DNA of 64,000 bases from Ustilaginoidea virens (GCF_000687475.1 NC_057318.1:5580001-5644000); one strand, 5' to 3'. Positions 23,278-35,698 are shown, counted from the stretch's first letter. The notes: generated by a model from the sequence alone, not told the origin. Numbers and translations are program-made.

Positions 23278-24740
23278 GGCGGTGCGCGGAGAGCGGGCTG
23301 CCCCGAGTCGAGACTAAAAGCCAACCACGGGCCGATTTTCGTGCCCCGGAAAGCGTCTGTAGGAGCAGGCTCGCACGTCCGCACGTCCGCACGTCCGCAC
23401 GGGGTTCGCGCTGGAAAGCGGCAATCGGGTAATGGCGGAATCAAAGGCAGCAACAGCAACTGCAGGATGGCTGACGATGTTGGCTCGATGATGCAGGCAG
23501 GGCCAGTGACGAAAGCTGGGCATTCGGGGGATGTCAGCCGGGGAATGTCAGCCGGGGAATGCCAGTCGGGGAAATGTCAGCCATGATGACTCCGTACTCC
23601 GTAGGTTGCAGTCACCAAGTAACGCAAGTTTGGAGTGGAGCGGCTTTTGCTGAGTAAGCAGCACTGGTTGACTTGTTACGTCTTGTTCAATTCTTAATTT
23701 AATTTCCCAGCAACAAGCGATGGCCAACAGGACCATTTGATCCATGGGGAAATGATACCAGTGCCATAATATTGGCGCCGCGTTGATGCTATGCCGCCGT
23801 CAATGTCTAATGTGGCCGCTAGATTCGATAATGCCGCTCTCCTTGATGATGCCGAAGATGCTATCAACTGTCTCACCGCCTTTTCCGGGGTATTCGGCGT
23901 CAATATCACTGGCCTAATTAGGTGTTTTATGCTCCCAGCGGAGTACATTCTGATCATCGCCATTCTCATCGGCTATTAGAATGGCCCAAGCGACTGTAAT
24001 CCCAATCTTGATTGTGTGTTTGATTCGAATCGCCATCCCATGGCGTCGACTTGCTTTCCATTTCTGGAGAAAAAGGGGGATGGCCAGTGTTGATTCGCCG
24101 ACAGAGCTCTCCATTCTTTCTATTCGGCTGTCGCGAACCCTTCAAGCCAACATTTAACACGGTGGGAATCAAGTATACCTCAACCTGAATCAAGCTCTAG
24201 AACGCTAGTATTGCTTGCGTAACTTTTCTTTGGAGGGATTAAACTGAACCATTCCGATGCAAGTGTTTTCCGACAACTTTGGGGTCAGGAAACCTCATCT
24301 CCGTCAAGCATCGTGTCTTGTATTTCGCCCTCGGTAAATGCAATTTAGATTAGGTAAGGTACCTACATACTATGCCTCCTGCGTTCCAGGTTAAAGGTAC
24401 TTGGCGGAAAGGAAAACTTACATTAGGTAATTCAGCCGGTGGGCTCCTTCCATTTAAAAAAAAAAAGAAGAGAAAAGTAAAAACCAGGCGAGCCCCACCA
24501 TGTGCCACCCATTTGGCGCATGTAAGCATCAAATACCTACCTACCTCCTACATCAGGTTTACTTTGTGGCGGAAAAGGGGCAGTCTAATTGAAACCTGCC
24601 CGCCATCTCGTCGCGACATGCTGACTCGGACTTGCATTCGCCAAGGCATTCCCCAAGTCGACAGACCATCACGACTGTTGAAGATAAAAGTGTAGGCCTG
24701 CATTTCCAGAATTTGCAACAGACTTGCAAGCCAAAAAAAA
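23278..24740. promoter_or_regulatory. Divergent END3 / IDI1 intergenic region
   Basis: It separates the END3 start (23277, -) from the IDI1 start (24741, +). It holds a GCACGTCC 8-bp array at about 23371-23401 and a 14-bp array around GTCAGCCGGGGAAT at about 23527-23582. A 62-codon frame at 23791-23979 has no family I recognise. The ACGT/CACG-rich array close to the END3 start could be regulatory, but that is speculation. Confidence 0.5.
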
Positions 24741-25726
24741 ATGTCGAGCACAACCGTCACCCTCACCGAGACTCGGCCTCAGCCAATGACGGCCGACACC
24801 ATCCTTCGCCTGTTCCCCGACATCGACACCAGCTCGGAGGCTCTTTCCGGTCACGATGAGGAGCAGATTCGGCTGATGGATGAGGTCTGCATCGTGCTCG
24901 ATGACAACGATGTGCCTGTTGGCAAGGCTAGCAAGAAGCTCTGTAAGAAGGCAATTTGGCGGACAAGACGCAGAAACATGATACGGCAAGGCTCTGCTTA
25001 CTCTTTCCCATCTCTGCTTCCGTAGGCCATTTGATGTCCAACATCGACAAGGGATTGCTGCACCGAGCCTTTTCCGTCTTTCTGTTCAACAGCAAGAACG
25101 AACTGCTTCTGCAGCAGCGTGCCTCGGAGAAGATCACTTTCCCCGACATGTGGACCAACACATGCTGCTCGCACCCGCTCGCGGTTTCGGGTGAGACTGG
25201 CTCGACGCTGCCAGACGCCGTTGAGGGCGTCAAGCGAGCCGCCCAGCGCAAGCTGGAACACGAACTCGGCATCAAGAAGCAGCAGGTCCCCCTTGAAAAG
25301 TTTCGATTCCTCACACGGATCCACTACAAGGCTCCCAGTGACGGCCAATGGGGAGAACACGAAAGTAGGTTCATGTAGCACTTGATGTCCCAATTTTTAT
25401 TTTTTTTTCTTCCGTTTTTCCCTGCAGAGGACCGGGGCTTTGCGGAGGATGGCCATGACGGCGGATACTTGGGTCCCTAACAGATGCATGCAGTCGATTA
25501 CATCCTCTTCATCAAAACTGAGGTCGACCTCGACATCAACCGGAATGAAGTCCAGGCTACTCAATATGTGGGCGCCGATGAGCTCAAGAAACTCTTCCAA
25601 GACCCGTCCCTGAAGTTTACACCGTGGTTCAAGCTCATCTGCCACTCGATGCTGTTTGAGTGGTGGGAGAACCTTGACTCTGGTCTCGAAAAGTACACCG
25701 ACGAGCAGCAAATTCGGCGCATGTAA
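24741..25726 (+). CDS. IDI1: Isopentenyl-diphosphate delta-isomerase
   Basis: I infer three exons: 24741-24942, 25026-25364 and 25494-25726 (257 aa). The joins rebuild the family motifs [13 protein letters not shown] and WGEHEIDYILF across introns 1 and 2. The second acceptor is the inner GCATGCAG, not the earlier CTAACAG, because only it keeps the frame. The Nudix-type isomerase domain carries the catalytic Cys in NTCCSHPL and the catalytic Glu in the GEHEIDY block, with [21 protein letters not shown] near residue 80. The enzyme interconverts isopentenyl and dimethylallyl diphosphate, feeding sterol, prenyl-protein, dolichol and other isoprenoid synthesis. The length matches fungal homologues. 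The spacer downstream is gene-free, so no terpene cluster is visible here. Confidence 0.96.
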
Positions 25727-27188
25727 ATTAAACGCCTCCGATTTTGGGGCTGACTCGGGCCGTGGAAATATAGGATGGATCTGTAGACCTTTGACGCGAT
25801 GACGCCATGGGTGAAGGAGCCGGAATGACTCTGCCATTGTTTGATGGGCCACATGGACCTTTATCGCACGGCGATGTGGTGTTGCCCTGGCCCCTAATGC
25901 GGAGAAGCCATGATGAAGTTGAAAATTGAGGTCGGTGTAGGTCTATGCGCGATGCAATGCAAAATTCTGCCAGCGTTGCATTGGGGCAGGGAGGAATGGA
26001 CATGCCGGCGACCACTACAAAGTCGGAGACGGACCTGCAGCATCTATCTGCGGGCAGAGACAGAAGGCATCTGGAGCACCGGTCGGAGGCTTGTTTGGGG
26101 GGGGGGGGGGGGGGGGGGGCGTGGGGGCGTCGGAGCAGAAGTGTTCGCGTTATCTATCCTCGAATCCTTGTTTCTTGATTACGAGCAAGCCTAGCAGTCA
26201 CCTTTTTTCCATTGCCTTATCATTGCAGACCAGACGGCCTCCCGCGTCCCGGCCAAGAATGACATGACATGGGATTGGGATGGCAAGGAAGAGAAGAGAA
26301 GAGAGAGGAAAAAGAAGAAGAAGAAGGAAAAGGAAAAGAAGAGGAGACACCAAGTCAAGTCGTGACTGACTGGCCGACCCAACAAGACAAATGTTATGTT
26401 TGGTGCCAAGCAAGGCCCATCACCATCAGCATGCCAACCACCTCGTCACTATTGATGCTGGGTTGTGTTCACTCGCGACGCTTGTGCACTCGGACCCTGC
26501 TGATTGCCCTTGGCTTGATCCAATGAGGCAAATGAGCAGCCAGCACGAGTTTGCTTCTGCAGCCCGTGCAGGGTTGTACAAAATCGATCTACGGAGTAGT
26601 GAGCCAAGGAAACAACACGTCGTCTGTGACGGCCGAGCAAGTCACACACACACACACCGCACACACACCACATTTACACGCACACATATACACGCACACA
26701 TATACACGCACACGCACACGCATACACACGCATACACACGCGGTACAACACCCAACACGGTCGGGCGCGGCTCGTGACCAGCGGAAGCGCTGCTCGAAGC
26801 CACGGAAGCGGAGGCAAAGCCCTGGGGCCCGCCGTTCAGCGCGCCACGACACCGCCGCAGCTGGAGCCCGTGGCCCCCGCCCAGCCCGGGCCTTGGCCGC
26901 CTCCCCTCCCCTTCCTCCCCCCCCCGTCCTTCCTGCGAGGGCTGCAATACAGCGGGGACTAGCGGGACCAACCAGACCGTTGGCCGCTGGGCTGGCTGCT
27001 CCGCTCCGTCTCAGCGGTTCGACGCGGGTTGTCTTGCCGTGCTGTCATCCGTCAAATGACATCAATTGCTCTGGAGACACCCAGCAGCCTTCTCAGGGCT
27101 TGAAGCTGGCCTGCCTGCAACAGACTGGAGCAACCGCTGCTGCAGTGACCTCTTTGGAATTAGGTTCGCTGCGTGTCTTGGTCATATT

Positions 27189-27229
<41 letters not shown>

Positions 27230-28638
27230 CCTTGGCAGCCTTGGAACCGAGCACGCTGACCTGACCTGACCTGACCGACGTGACCGACGTGACCGCCTCG
27301 GCTTTCATCACCACCTCGGGGAGATAAGAGGACGCCTTCCTAGGCTGCGGCTGGTGCCGCCAGATCTCACATGCAATCAATGCAATCAATCCATTCGGGA
27401 CTATTTGGACTGGGCAATGGGCAACCATGACGGCGGGCGGCAGTTGTGCTTGGCGGCGGGATATCTCACCCCCGGCCATCAATGATAGCCAGGACTAGGA
27501 CTCCCCAGCGCCTCGTGCTCAGCCAGCCGCCAGCCATTAGTCTGGTGGTAACAAGCCAAAGGCTGGCGCCGCATCATCCCCTCGTGATCGTGCCCGAAAA
27601 AAGAAGTGGCCATCTCTTCTGACCAACACGGCAAGGGACGTTTCACTTGGCGGTGCTTGCCTCCGGATGCGGACTGCCGTGCTCTGAATAAGCGCATCGG
27701 GAAGGCGCCTCCCTCACCTACGAGGTAGGTACCTAGGTACGTACCTAGTTGACCTCCTACTCTCGTACTCCGTCCTCCGTACTCGGGCTTGTTGGACCTT
27801 GGCGCCCCCCCCCCCAGCAGGAACGTCGCATGTAATATGCGCCAGGCTCAGTCGTCCGTCCTGTCGTCCGTGGTCCGGAAGGTTGGACCCACGATTGCGT
27901 TGCGCCTTCCAGGTTGGCGTCTCACCTTGTTGATCTTCCACAGGCCGCCACCCCCCCCCAACTCTCCCCCGAAGAGGAACCCCCTAGCGGAACCACTCGA
28001 TAAGAACCGCCGGCCGAACAAAAGGCACAGCTTATCCTCTTATCCTCTTCCATCCCGGTCCTCGTCTTCACACTCCAACCTTCACCTCGCTCCGTCACGC
28101 TGGTAGCTCTCCTATCGTCTCGTGTGAGCCCTCACCATCCAGTGCCGTTGGGTCTTCCCTCCCAACGCACCCAAGTGATAAAAACCCAGACGGACAAAAT
28201 AACAGAAGCTGCAAAAACAAGACCAGAACCACTTAATACAAGTCTTTTTGTCTCTTCCAACATCTTCGTCTGAAGCCGCCTCACACCCGCCCCCCCCCCC
28301 AGGTCCGCGTCATCTGGCCGGGCATGACTCGTCGCGAACGATACTCTGCTGGCATCATAACTAGTGACTGGGCGACAGTTTGCAAAATGTAACTCAGAAG
28401 CTTTCCAAAGAAGGAAAGAGCCCAAAAAGACGAACAACCAGTGTCCACCGTTTCCTTCACTCTACTTGGTGACTGGGTGCCAACCTTTTTGTGCTTCCAT
28501 ACGCCTTCCTATCTGCTCTGACCCCGAGAGCTGGGTAGACCTTACTCCCTTTACCGACCTTGCTTGCTTGGCAATGGCGCCTCTTTTTCTCGGTTGTTCT
28601 AACAATGTAGCTAGCAGTAAGCATAAACGCCCTCCAAC
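25727..28638. other. 2.9-kb gene-free spacer with many simple repeats
   Basis: I see no supported gene. It contains a G23 run (26097-26119), a purine tract (about 26283-26346), a CA/CACACG dinucleotide-type array (about 26641-26745), a CAGG array (about 27191-27229), CTGAC and CGACGTGAC arrays (about 27258-27295) and short C runs. Open frames spanning them, such as 26551-27264, are translations of repeats. The right part should hold the promoter of the GNAT gene. Confidence 0.55.
27191..27229. repeat. (CAGG)n tetranucleotide array
   Basis: About ten perfect CAGG/GGCA units, followed shortly by CTGAC repeats. Confidence 0.9.
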
Positions 28639-28997
28639 ATGGCGCAGGTCAACCATGTCGAAAATCACCTTGAATCCGACATTCATTTGTCCTTGATCCC
28701 CTCCTCCTGGGGCTCTCAAGTTCGCGAACTCCACATGAGTGACTGCCACGATGCCGGCCTCGCTCTCGCACACAGTTTTGCAACTGACCCTCTGTCCCTG
28801 TACCTCTTGGGCGTTGATGGCGCGGCTTCTTGGTCCTCTGAGAAGCTTTGGAAGCTCCATGTCCGGCTGATGAAATACTCGTATGCATCGTACAAGCTCA
28901 GAGGCGTTGCCACCTCAATTGGGCCGGATTATGATGCTGTCGCGTTGTGGTACGTTCGAGGTCCGGCTGTTGCCACCATTGACCCCCCCCCCCCCCC

Positions 28998-29036
<39 letters not shown>

Positions 29037-29656
29037 GAATCGGCGACCTAGGTATCTCATCTCATTGCTGATATTGGCTTTTTTTTTCTTTTTTTTTCTT
29101 CCGCTTCAACTAGGATGCCGCCCGGAACCACTAATGATGACTGGATCGCTACCCTTTGGAGCGGGATTTGGCGTCTGTGGTATCTGCTGCCACGCGAGGG
29201 TCGAAAGCGGTTCTTTGACGAGGTCTTCCCCATCCTGCATGATACCAAGGCCGAGATAATGGGCAATCGTACCGACGATTGTTACTATCTCGGCTACATT
29301 GGTACCAAAGCCAGCGCCAGGGGCAGAGGCTATGCCACAAAGCTACTGGACCACATGATATACAAGGTAAGAAGCGAAATGCGATGCTCTGAACAGTAGA
29401 GACGCCGTGCCGCAGGTTGGATTGACCAAGTGCTCTTCCTCGGGGGTTACAGGCCGATGAGGACAACCGAGCTATATATTTAGAGTCATCCCACGTGCGC
29501 AACAACAAGTTTTACGCCAAGTTCGGATTCGAGATCAAGAAGGAGATTGTCCTCACTCGCGGTCCTCGTCCGATTCGCCTGTACTGTATGGTTCGAGAAC
29601 CCCAGAATGACAAGTCGAGCACTTCCGTCGCCGACCTAGGAACCGATAAGGAGTGA
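28639..29656 (+). CDS. GNAT-family N-acetyltransferase
   Basis: I infer three exons: 28639-28949, 29114-29366 and 29453-29656 (255 aa). Intron 1 (164 nt) contains adjoining C23 and T30 runs. The first join makes a Trp codon followed by MPPGTTNDDW. The second lies in phase 0 between MIYK and ADEDN. The acetyl-CoA-binding motif A is clear: YYLGYIGTKASARGRGYATKLL, with the RGRGYA loop. It is followed by the AIYLESS strand and a NNKFYAKFGFEI helix-turn typical of motif B. The N-terminal part (about 1-140) fits small fungal GNATs of unknown substrate. Family membership is firm and the substrate cannot be read from the sequence. A role in detoxification or secondary metabolism would be a guess. Confidence 0.9.
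28983..29035 (+). repeat. C23-T30 homopolymer junction inside GNAT intron 1
   Basis: A 23-base C run is followed directly by a 30-base T run, with no other base between. It lies upstream of the 3' splice site (acceptor at 29113). Confidence 0.95.
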
Positions 29657-30152
29657 GACTGGGACGCACTTTTATGACCTAGTTTAGTGGATCGGGGGTG
29701 TGTGTGATTTGCCGTCTTTTTTTTTTATTTTTTTTATTTGATCAAGTCCGCTCCCTTGTATGTTTGGAACGTCACGACATAAAGAATCGTTATTTGGCAG
29801 ATGGGGTGGGACTCGGAACTCCAGTTTGACTATAAAGAAGACAGGTTCGACTCTGCAGTGTTTGACAGAGAAACAATAAAGAAGTAAAAAAAATCATAAC
29901 AAAGACAGGAAGAGAGAAAAGTCTTTTGTTTTCACATTGTTGCATGCTGATGTCCCATCTTTAAATGAACAAGCATAGAGGTAGCACGTGCTGTCATAGC
30001 CCGGTAAAAAAAAACATGGGCCCTGGGTTCCGACGAGAGTCCAGTTCTTGAGCAGATTCAGGCATCGGATCGTAGTCTCGCATAAAACTCATTGTTCGTC
30101 ATACATCGTCACCATCACGAGCAAGTGACTGGTTCAAACTGGTTCAAAAGGT
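29657..30152. other. Spacer between convergent GNAT and RFA2 genes
   Basis: This is the shared 3' flank, with T-rich and A-rich stretches (for example 29718-29738) and AATAAA-like signals (near 29873). No gene is seen. Confidence 0.6.
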
Positions 30153-31225
30153 TCAGTATTCCAGAATAGCCCACGTCTCATCATCGACCGTCGTGTAAAT
30201 CAGGCCTTGGCCCAGCAGCTCATCTGCCCCCGTCAAGACTTCTCGCACCGTCATGCTTGCCGACTTGGTGATGATGTTTAGGTGAAAGCCCTCATTCCCA
30301 CCGGGAGCACTATTCATAAAGTTGAACATCTTCTTGGCAACGGCCGAGCAGCCAGACAGCTTGCTGGGCATCTGGCCGTCATTCGCACCGCCGGGGCCGG
30401 GGCCGGGGCCGGGGCCGGCGCCATCCACGAACATGCTGTCTCCGTTTGCACCCGCCGCCCCGCTCTGGCCCAGAGGACCGCGCGCGAAGAACAAATGCAC
30501 GTACGTGGCCTCGAGCAAGTGGTAGTTGACCTCGTTGAAGTCGGCCACGGGGCGAATGACGTGGGCGCCGACGTGGCGCTTGTTGGAAAAGGACTTGAGG
30601 CGGCCCCAGACGCGGACGTGGGCGTCGTGCTCGTACTCGACGTTGGAGTCGTCCTGCTTGTCGACGTCGATCCACTTCTTGACCTCGATCTGGCCGGTGC
30701 CGTCGTCGATCTTGAGGGTGATGTTGGTCGGCTGCGGGTTGACGCTGCGTATTTGCCCGACAAAGGTGATTTGGGTGACTGCGACGCCGTCGATTTTGAA
30801 GTCGGCTCCGGCAAAGGCCTCCTCCGCCTCGAGAATCTGCTTTATGGTGACGGGGCGGAGGGATTCATCTTGGTACGCCTGTTGGACAGGACGGACGGAC
30901 GGTTAGTGTTTGAAAGTCGGAGTCGGCCGTTGGCAGCAGCGTCTTTTCTCTTCTTCTTCTTCTTCTTCTTTTCTTGGTTTTTCTCGCCTTCTGCTCCCAT
31001 GGCACGGAACTTGGGGACCGAACCTTTCCACTGGCACCTTGACTGCCTTGTTGTGAGCCCCCAGCGAAGAAGCCGCCCGAGTCATCGCCGCCTTGGGCGC
31101 CGTAACCCGTCTTGTGGTATCCCGCGTATGCTGCTGCCGCAGGGGTCAATACTGTTTTTGAGCTTTTCCTTTGATTTCATTTAGCTGGAAGAGAGGAGCA
31201 TATTTTTTTTTTTCGACATACACAT
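30153..31225 (-). CDS. RFA2: Replication protein A 32-kDa subunit (RPA2)
   Basis: I infer three exons on the minus strand: 31225-31222 (ATGT only), 31130-31024 and 30878-30153 (278 aa). The 4-nt first exon is inferred from a perfect GTATGT donor right after ATGT and a CAGCAG acceptor. The join gives MSYAGYHKTGYGAQGG, the Gly/Ser/Tyr-rich N-terminus of fungal RPA32, and both phases close exactly. The alternative of reading back to an upstream ATG hits a stop. The second intron uses a weak GTTCGG donor. Exon 3 carries LRPVTIKQIL, the OB-fold (ITFVGQIRSVN.., IDDGTGQIEVKKW, VRVWGRLKSF), a Gly/Pro-rich linker with GPGPGPG, and a C-terminal winged helix ending DDETWAILEY. RPA binds single-stranded DNA in replication, repair and checkpoint signalling. 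The Ser-rich N-terminus is the phosphorylated region in the family. Confidence 0.92.
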
Positions 31226-32074
31226 GGTAGCCTGTGGTCACGGCAGGTTTATGCGAGAAATGAAGAAGGGATTCAAGACGCAGGGGAGGGGAGACGCGTC
31301 TGAAGCGCGACGTTTACTGTGGTGCTTTACCGACGGCTTCAGGTGCTTAATGATTTTTTTGAGTGGAGCTGGTGGAGTCTGGTGGGCGGGCCTGAGCCCC
31401 GCGTCAGCGCCGAGCGGTCGACTTGGGACGAGGTACCGATACCTCGGTCCTGGGCACAAGAGATGCAGAGGAAAGGGAACTCGACTCTGCAGTCGGTACG
31501 GGAGTACTGCTGTTGCACTAAAACGTGACGCCACACATCCGTTCAGCGATAACTGCTTTATGAACGGGGTTTTATGTAGCAAGTGCTCCGTACCAGGCAG
31601 GTAGGTAGGAGGTACCTTGAGGATGTGGCGTGGCTGGCTCACGCCTTCCGGGCCTCGGCATGAAAGAAGCACAAACACACCTGCGCAACCCAACCGTCAA
31701 GCCGCGAAAGATTTCGTCATCTGACATTTTCATTCGACAACATCTATCGGCCGATTCTCCTCGACTTTTGCAAACTCCCTCTCTCGTCATCGGATATATG
31801 TCGAGATCCCTCACGGTGCAGGCTTTTGCGCCCTTTTGCACAGGACAGGTCGGATCAACAACGAACACGCGGCGCCCCCTTTTCAGGCTGTCCATCTAAT
31901 CTAGGAGGGCCTGGCCATCTCGAGCACCGTGTTGCTGGTCCCTCACCACTACATCCAAGCATCCGCCACCTTTGTCGTTGCAGCACAGCCGACGCGCCGG
32001 CTTCCCCAATCTCCCATCCAGCGCCAGAGGCGAAAAGAACGAAAGCAGCAGGGAAGGCAGCATCCAGCCGCGTC
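31226..32074. promoter_or_regulatory. Divergent RFA2 / Lon promoter region
   Basis: This 849-bp intergenic segment lies between the starts of RFA2 (-) and the Lon gene (+). It includes GGTACC-containing repeats (GTAGGTAGGAGGTACC near 31600-31616) and a pyrimidine-rich part toward the Lon start. No MluI-box-like cluster is obvious, although one ACGCGT occurs at about 31294-31299. Confidence 0.5.
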
Positions 32075-35000
32075 ATGGGCAGATCACGGACTGCCACGCT
32101 CCCAATCATCCCGCTTGCGAGGGCATCCGTCCTGCTTCCTGGCCTGATCCAGCGCATCTCCGTCAACTCGAGCCGACCGGATATCCCGGCGCTCCTTGCA
32201 CACGTCTACGAACAAGCCGCGGCGAGAGGCCCTGACGGCCGCATCGACGCCATACCCATCGCCTGCGTCCCCCTGTCGTCACCTTTCGTGGGCCCTGCTG
32301 GCCAACTGCTCATCAACAATGGGGAGGAGATTGATGCATCGCAGCTTGACGAGGTGAATCCCGGAAACGCCAACAAGTCCGATATATTCGGCTTCGGCGT
32401 TGCCGCCAAGATCATCGGCATCGATGGTCGCGGCGCAGGCGAGTTCGCTCTTCGGGTAGAGGGCACGTCGCGAGTCCGGGTAGACAACGTCGTGCGCGAC
32501 CGGCCCTTTTTCCAGGGCAGGGTGACGTACTACAGCGATGAAAGTGAGTCCGTCAGCGGGGAGCCAGTTCCACCGGTGTTGCAGCTTACATCGGCTGGAT
32601 GTATATTTTCCCGTCTCGATCGGACTGTCAGACTGCTAACAGGTGCGCCAAACATCAAGTTGACGTTGCTGATAAGCAACTCCAAGACCTCTTCGGGCTC
32701 TTGAAAGCCCAATCTCGGGAACTCGTCACGATCCTGCGCATTTCCTCGCTTCTGCCTCGCACCAAAGGCGGGCCGACTTTGTCTCCCGGTGTTACGAAGC
32801 GACTCGAGCTGCTCATCATGAGAAGGGAGATCAAGGAGGCCGGCCTCCTGGCTGATTTCATGTCCAACCTTGTCGAAGCATCCCATGAGGAGAAACTCGG
32901 GGTCCTCGCGTCGCTAGATGTCAAGGTCAGAATTACCAAGGTGCTGGAGCTGCTGGAACGACAAGTTGGGGGCATAAAGAACAACTTCAAGATCACGACG
33001 TTTACGTCCGTTCCCGTGAAAATCATTGACGGGCTCAACGACAACCCAAGCAAGCGCAACGGTGTTGGGCTACCGATCCCAGGAATGAACTTTTTGCCGC
33101 TGTCGGGTCAAATGCCGGCCGGCAACGATCAAGGCGACGAGCAAGAGGCGGGAGAGATGGATGAGCTCAAGAAGAAGCTGCAAAGGGCCCAACTGCCGCC
33201 CGACGTCGCCAAGGCAGTGGACAGAGAGCTCAGGAGACTTCAGAAGATGATGCCCATGAACCAGGAATACCAGGTCACCCGGAACTGGCTGGAAACGCTG
33301 TCCGAGATCCCATGGTCGGCCATGACCGAGGACAGGCTGGGACCGGATACCTTGACAAAGGCACGCAAACAACTCGATGACGATCACTACGGCCTCGACA
33401 AGGTGAAGAAACGATTAATCGAGTACCTCGCCGTTCTTCGCCTGAAGCAATCCCTGAACGACGACGTGGAGGAGCAGATTCGAAAGGCAGAGGCGGAAAG
33501 CAGCGCCGCCGCGGCCCATGCCGTCGACAACGGCAACAATGGGCAACCGCCAGCAGATGACGCGGCAAGCAGCCCGGAACACGGCGCGAAAGTGCAGATG
33601 CTCCAGTCCAAGATGATGGCGGTGGGCAAGTCGCCCATCATGCTTCTCATCGGACCGCCCGGCGTTGGCAAGACCAGCTTGGCAAAGTCGATAGCGACGG
33701 CCCTGGGCCGCAAGTTTCACCGCATCTCCCTCGGAGGCGTCAGGGACGAGGCGGAAATTCGGGGCCACCGCAGGACGTACGTCGCCGCCATGCCCGGACT
33801 CATCGTGCAAGGCTTGCGAAAGGTGGGCGTCGCCAACCCGGTCTTCCTGCTCGACGAGATGGACAAGATTGGCATGGCAAGCGTGCACGGGGACCCCTCG
33901 GCGGCAATGCTCGAGGTGCTGGACCCGGAGCAGAACCACACGTTCCAGGACCACTACGTGGGCATGCCGATAGACCTCTCGAGGATTCTCTTCATCGCCA
34001 CCGCCAACAACCTGGACACCATCCCGGCGCCTCTTCTGGATCGAATGGAGATGATCCATCTGCCGGGCTACACCACGCTGGAGAAGCGACACATTGCCAT
34101 GCAGCATCTCGTGCCGAAGCAAATCCGAGCCAACGGGCTGGCCGAAGCGCAAGTCACCTTCAACCAGGATGTCGTGGGCAAGATTATCGAATCGTACACC
34201 CGTGAGTCGGGGGTCCGCAACCTGGAACGGGAGATTGGCTCCGTGTGCCGGGCCAAGGCGGTCGAGTTTGCCGAGGCCAGAGACGGGGGACGCGTCGAAA
34301 GCTACAGGTCCGTCCTGACGGTGGACGACGTGGAAAGCATCCTCGGCATCGAGAAGTTTGAGGAAGAGATTGCCGAGAAGAGCAGCCGGCCGGGCATCGT
34401 CACCGGCTTGGTGGCGTACAGCATGGGCGGCAACGGCAGCATCCTGTTCATCGAGGTGGCAGACATGCCGGGCAACGGCAGGGTTCAGCTGACGGGCAAG
34501 CTGGGCGACGTGCTCAAGGAGAGCGTCGAGGTCGCTCTGACCTGGGTCAAGGCGCACGCTTACGAGCTGGGGCTTACGGCCGAGCCCACGACAGACATAA
34601 TGAAGGATCGCAGCATCCACGTGCACTGCCCTTCGGGGGCCGTACCCAAGGACGGGCCCAGCAGCGGCATTGGGCAGGCCATTGCTCTGATTTCGCTGTT
34701 TTCCGGCAAGCCCGTGCCGCCAACCATGGCCATGACGGTGCGTTTCCCTCTGTCTCTCTTTCTTTTTTCTTTTTTTTTTTTTTTTTTTGTATCCTATGTT
34801 CCTGTTACGAGCAGCTCCCACGCTTTTTCCCTGCCTTGTCTTGCCTTGTTGCTGCATCCCGCCCACCACATTGCACGGAAATGATGGCTCGCGCACGTAT
34901 TAGACGGCGTGCAGGGCCGGGTGGGTGTGGCCAATATAACCAGTCGACTAACACGGCATGGCCCGCTTTAGGGCGAAATTTCCCTTCGTGGCCGAGTGAC

Positions 35001-35170
35001 CGCCGTTGGTGGCATCACAGAGAAGCTGATTGGGGCTCTTCGTGCCGGCGTCAAGACCGTCTTGCTTCCCGCGCAGAATCGCAAGGATGTCAAGGATCTG
35101 CCGCAAGAGGTGAAGGACGGCCTGCAGATTATTCATGTCAGGTAAGACGAGCCTCTACTGTGTGTACTCT

Positions 35171-35204
<34 letters not shown>

Positions 35205-35639
35205 CTGTTTTCTGTGTTTCCTCTTTATTCGTTCCCCCCTCCCCCCTTTGATTCTTTGGCTCTTGACTATATATATGGTTTGCTTTTAAAGAAGAAGGAA
35301 AAAAAAAAGTTTCAAAAGGAAAAAGAAAAATAAAGAAGAAGAAAAACAAAAAAGAAAAACAAAGAAAAAGAAAATGAAAGAAGAGGAAGCCGCTGCATAC
35401 TCTGCGGAGACTCTGTAACATGTCGTTTAACATGCGTCGATTTCGACCGCAGCTCTCGGCCATTTTTACATGCTCGCCCACTCGGGATATGGGCATGCAT
35501 TCGACCGCTGATGAGACTGGAAACCTGGCTGACGATTTACATGAAACATAGTCACATATGGGAGGCTATCAGGATAGTCTGGCCCGACTCGCACTGGGCG
35601 GCAGACGGTAACTTTTCGGGCCTAGAAAGCCGCCTGTAA
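32075..35639 (+). CDS. Peroxisomal Lon protease homologue (AAA+ serine protease, PTS1)
   Basis: I infer four exons: 32075-32543, 32660-34737, 34972-35141 and 35552-35639 (934 aa). For intron 1 I chose the AAG acceptor at 32659: a CTAAC branch site lies about 20 nt before it, and the nearer CAG breaks the frame. Intron 3 is 410 nt with a T33 run. The N-domain starts [23 protein letters not shown], as in peroxisomal rather than mitochondrial Lon (no presequence). The AAA+ module has Walker [14 protein letters not shown] and Walker [10 protein letters not shown]. The protease domain has catalytic Ser in KDGPSSGIG and Lys in [11 protein letters not shown]. The last residues are SRL, a peroxisomal import signal. 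The enzyme degrades unfolded or oxidised matrix proteins. Length fits the family. Confidence 0.95.
35172..35204 (+). repeat. T33 run in Lon intron 3
   Basis: A 33-base T run, followed downstream (about 35298-35385) by an AAAGAAAAAC-type purine tract. The intron can therefore form a T/A pairing between its halves. Confidence 0.9.
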
Positions 35640-35698
35640 CACGGGATGTGTTTTTATACCGTGTCGACACCCACTCGGTTGATAGGCGCTGGCTCCCG

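Noticed and set aside
23694..23979. Overlapping 91- and 62-codon frames on opposite strands
   Set aside because: Neither shows a known domain, signal peptide or splice support, and the two lie antisense to each other in a spacer.
26551..27264. 237-codon frame with His/Thr and Ala/Pro runs
   Set aside because: It is a translation of the CA array, GC-rich DNA and the CAGG array, with no domain and no plausible homologue.
32544..32642. Lon intron 1 ending at the CTAACAG acceptor (32642)
   Set aside because: That join shifts the frame into a stop. The CTAAC there works better as branch site for the AAG acceptor at 32659.
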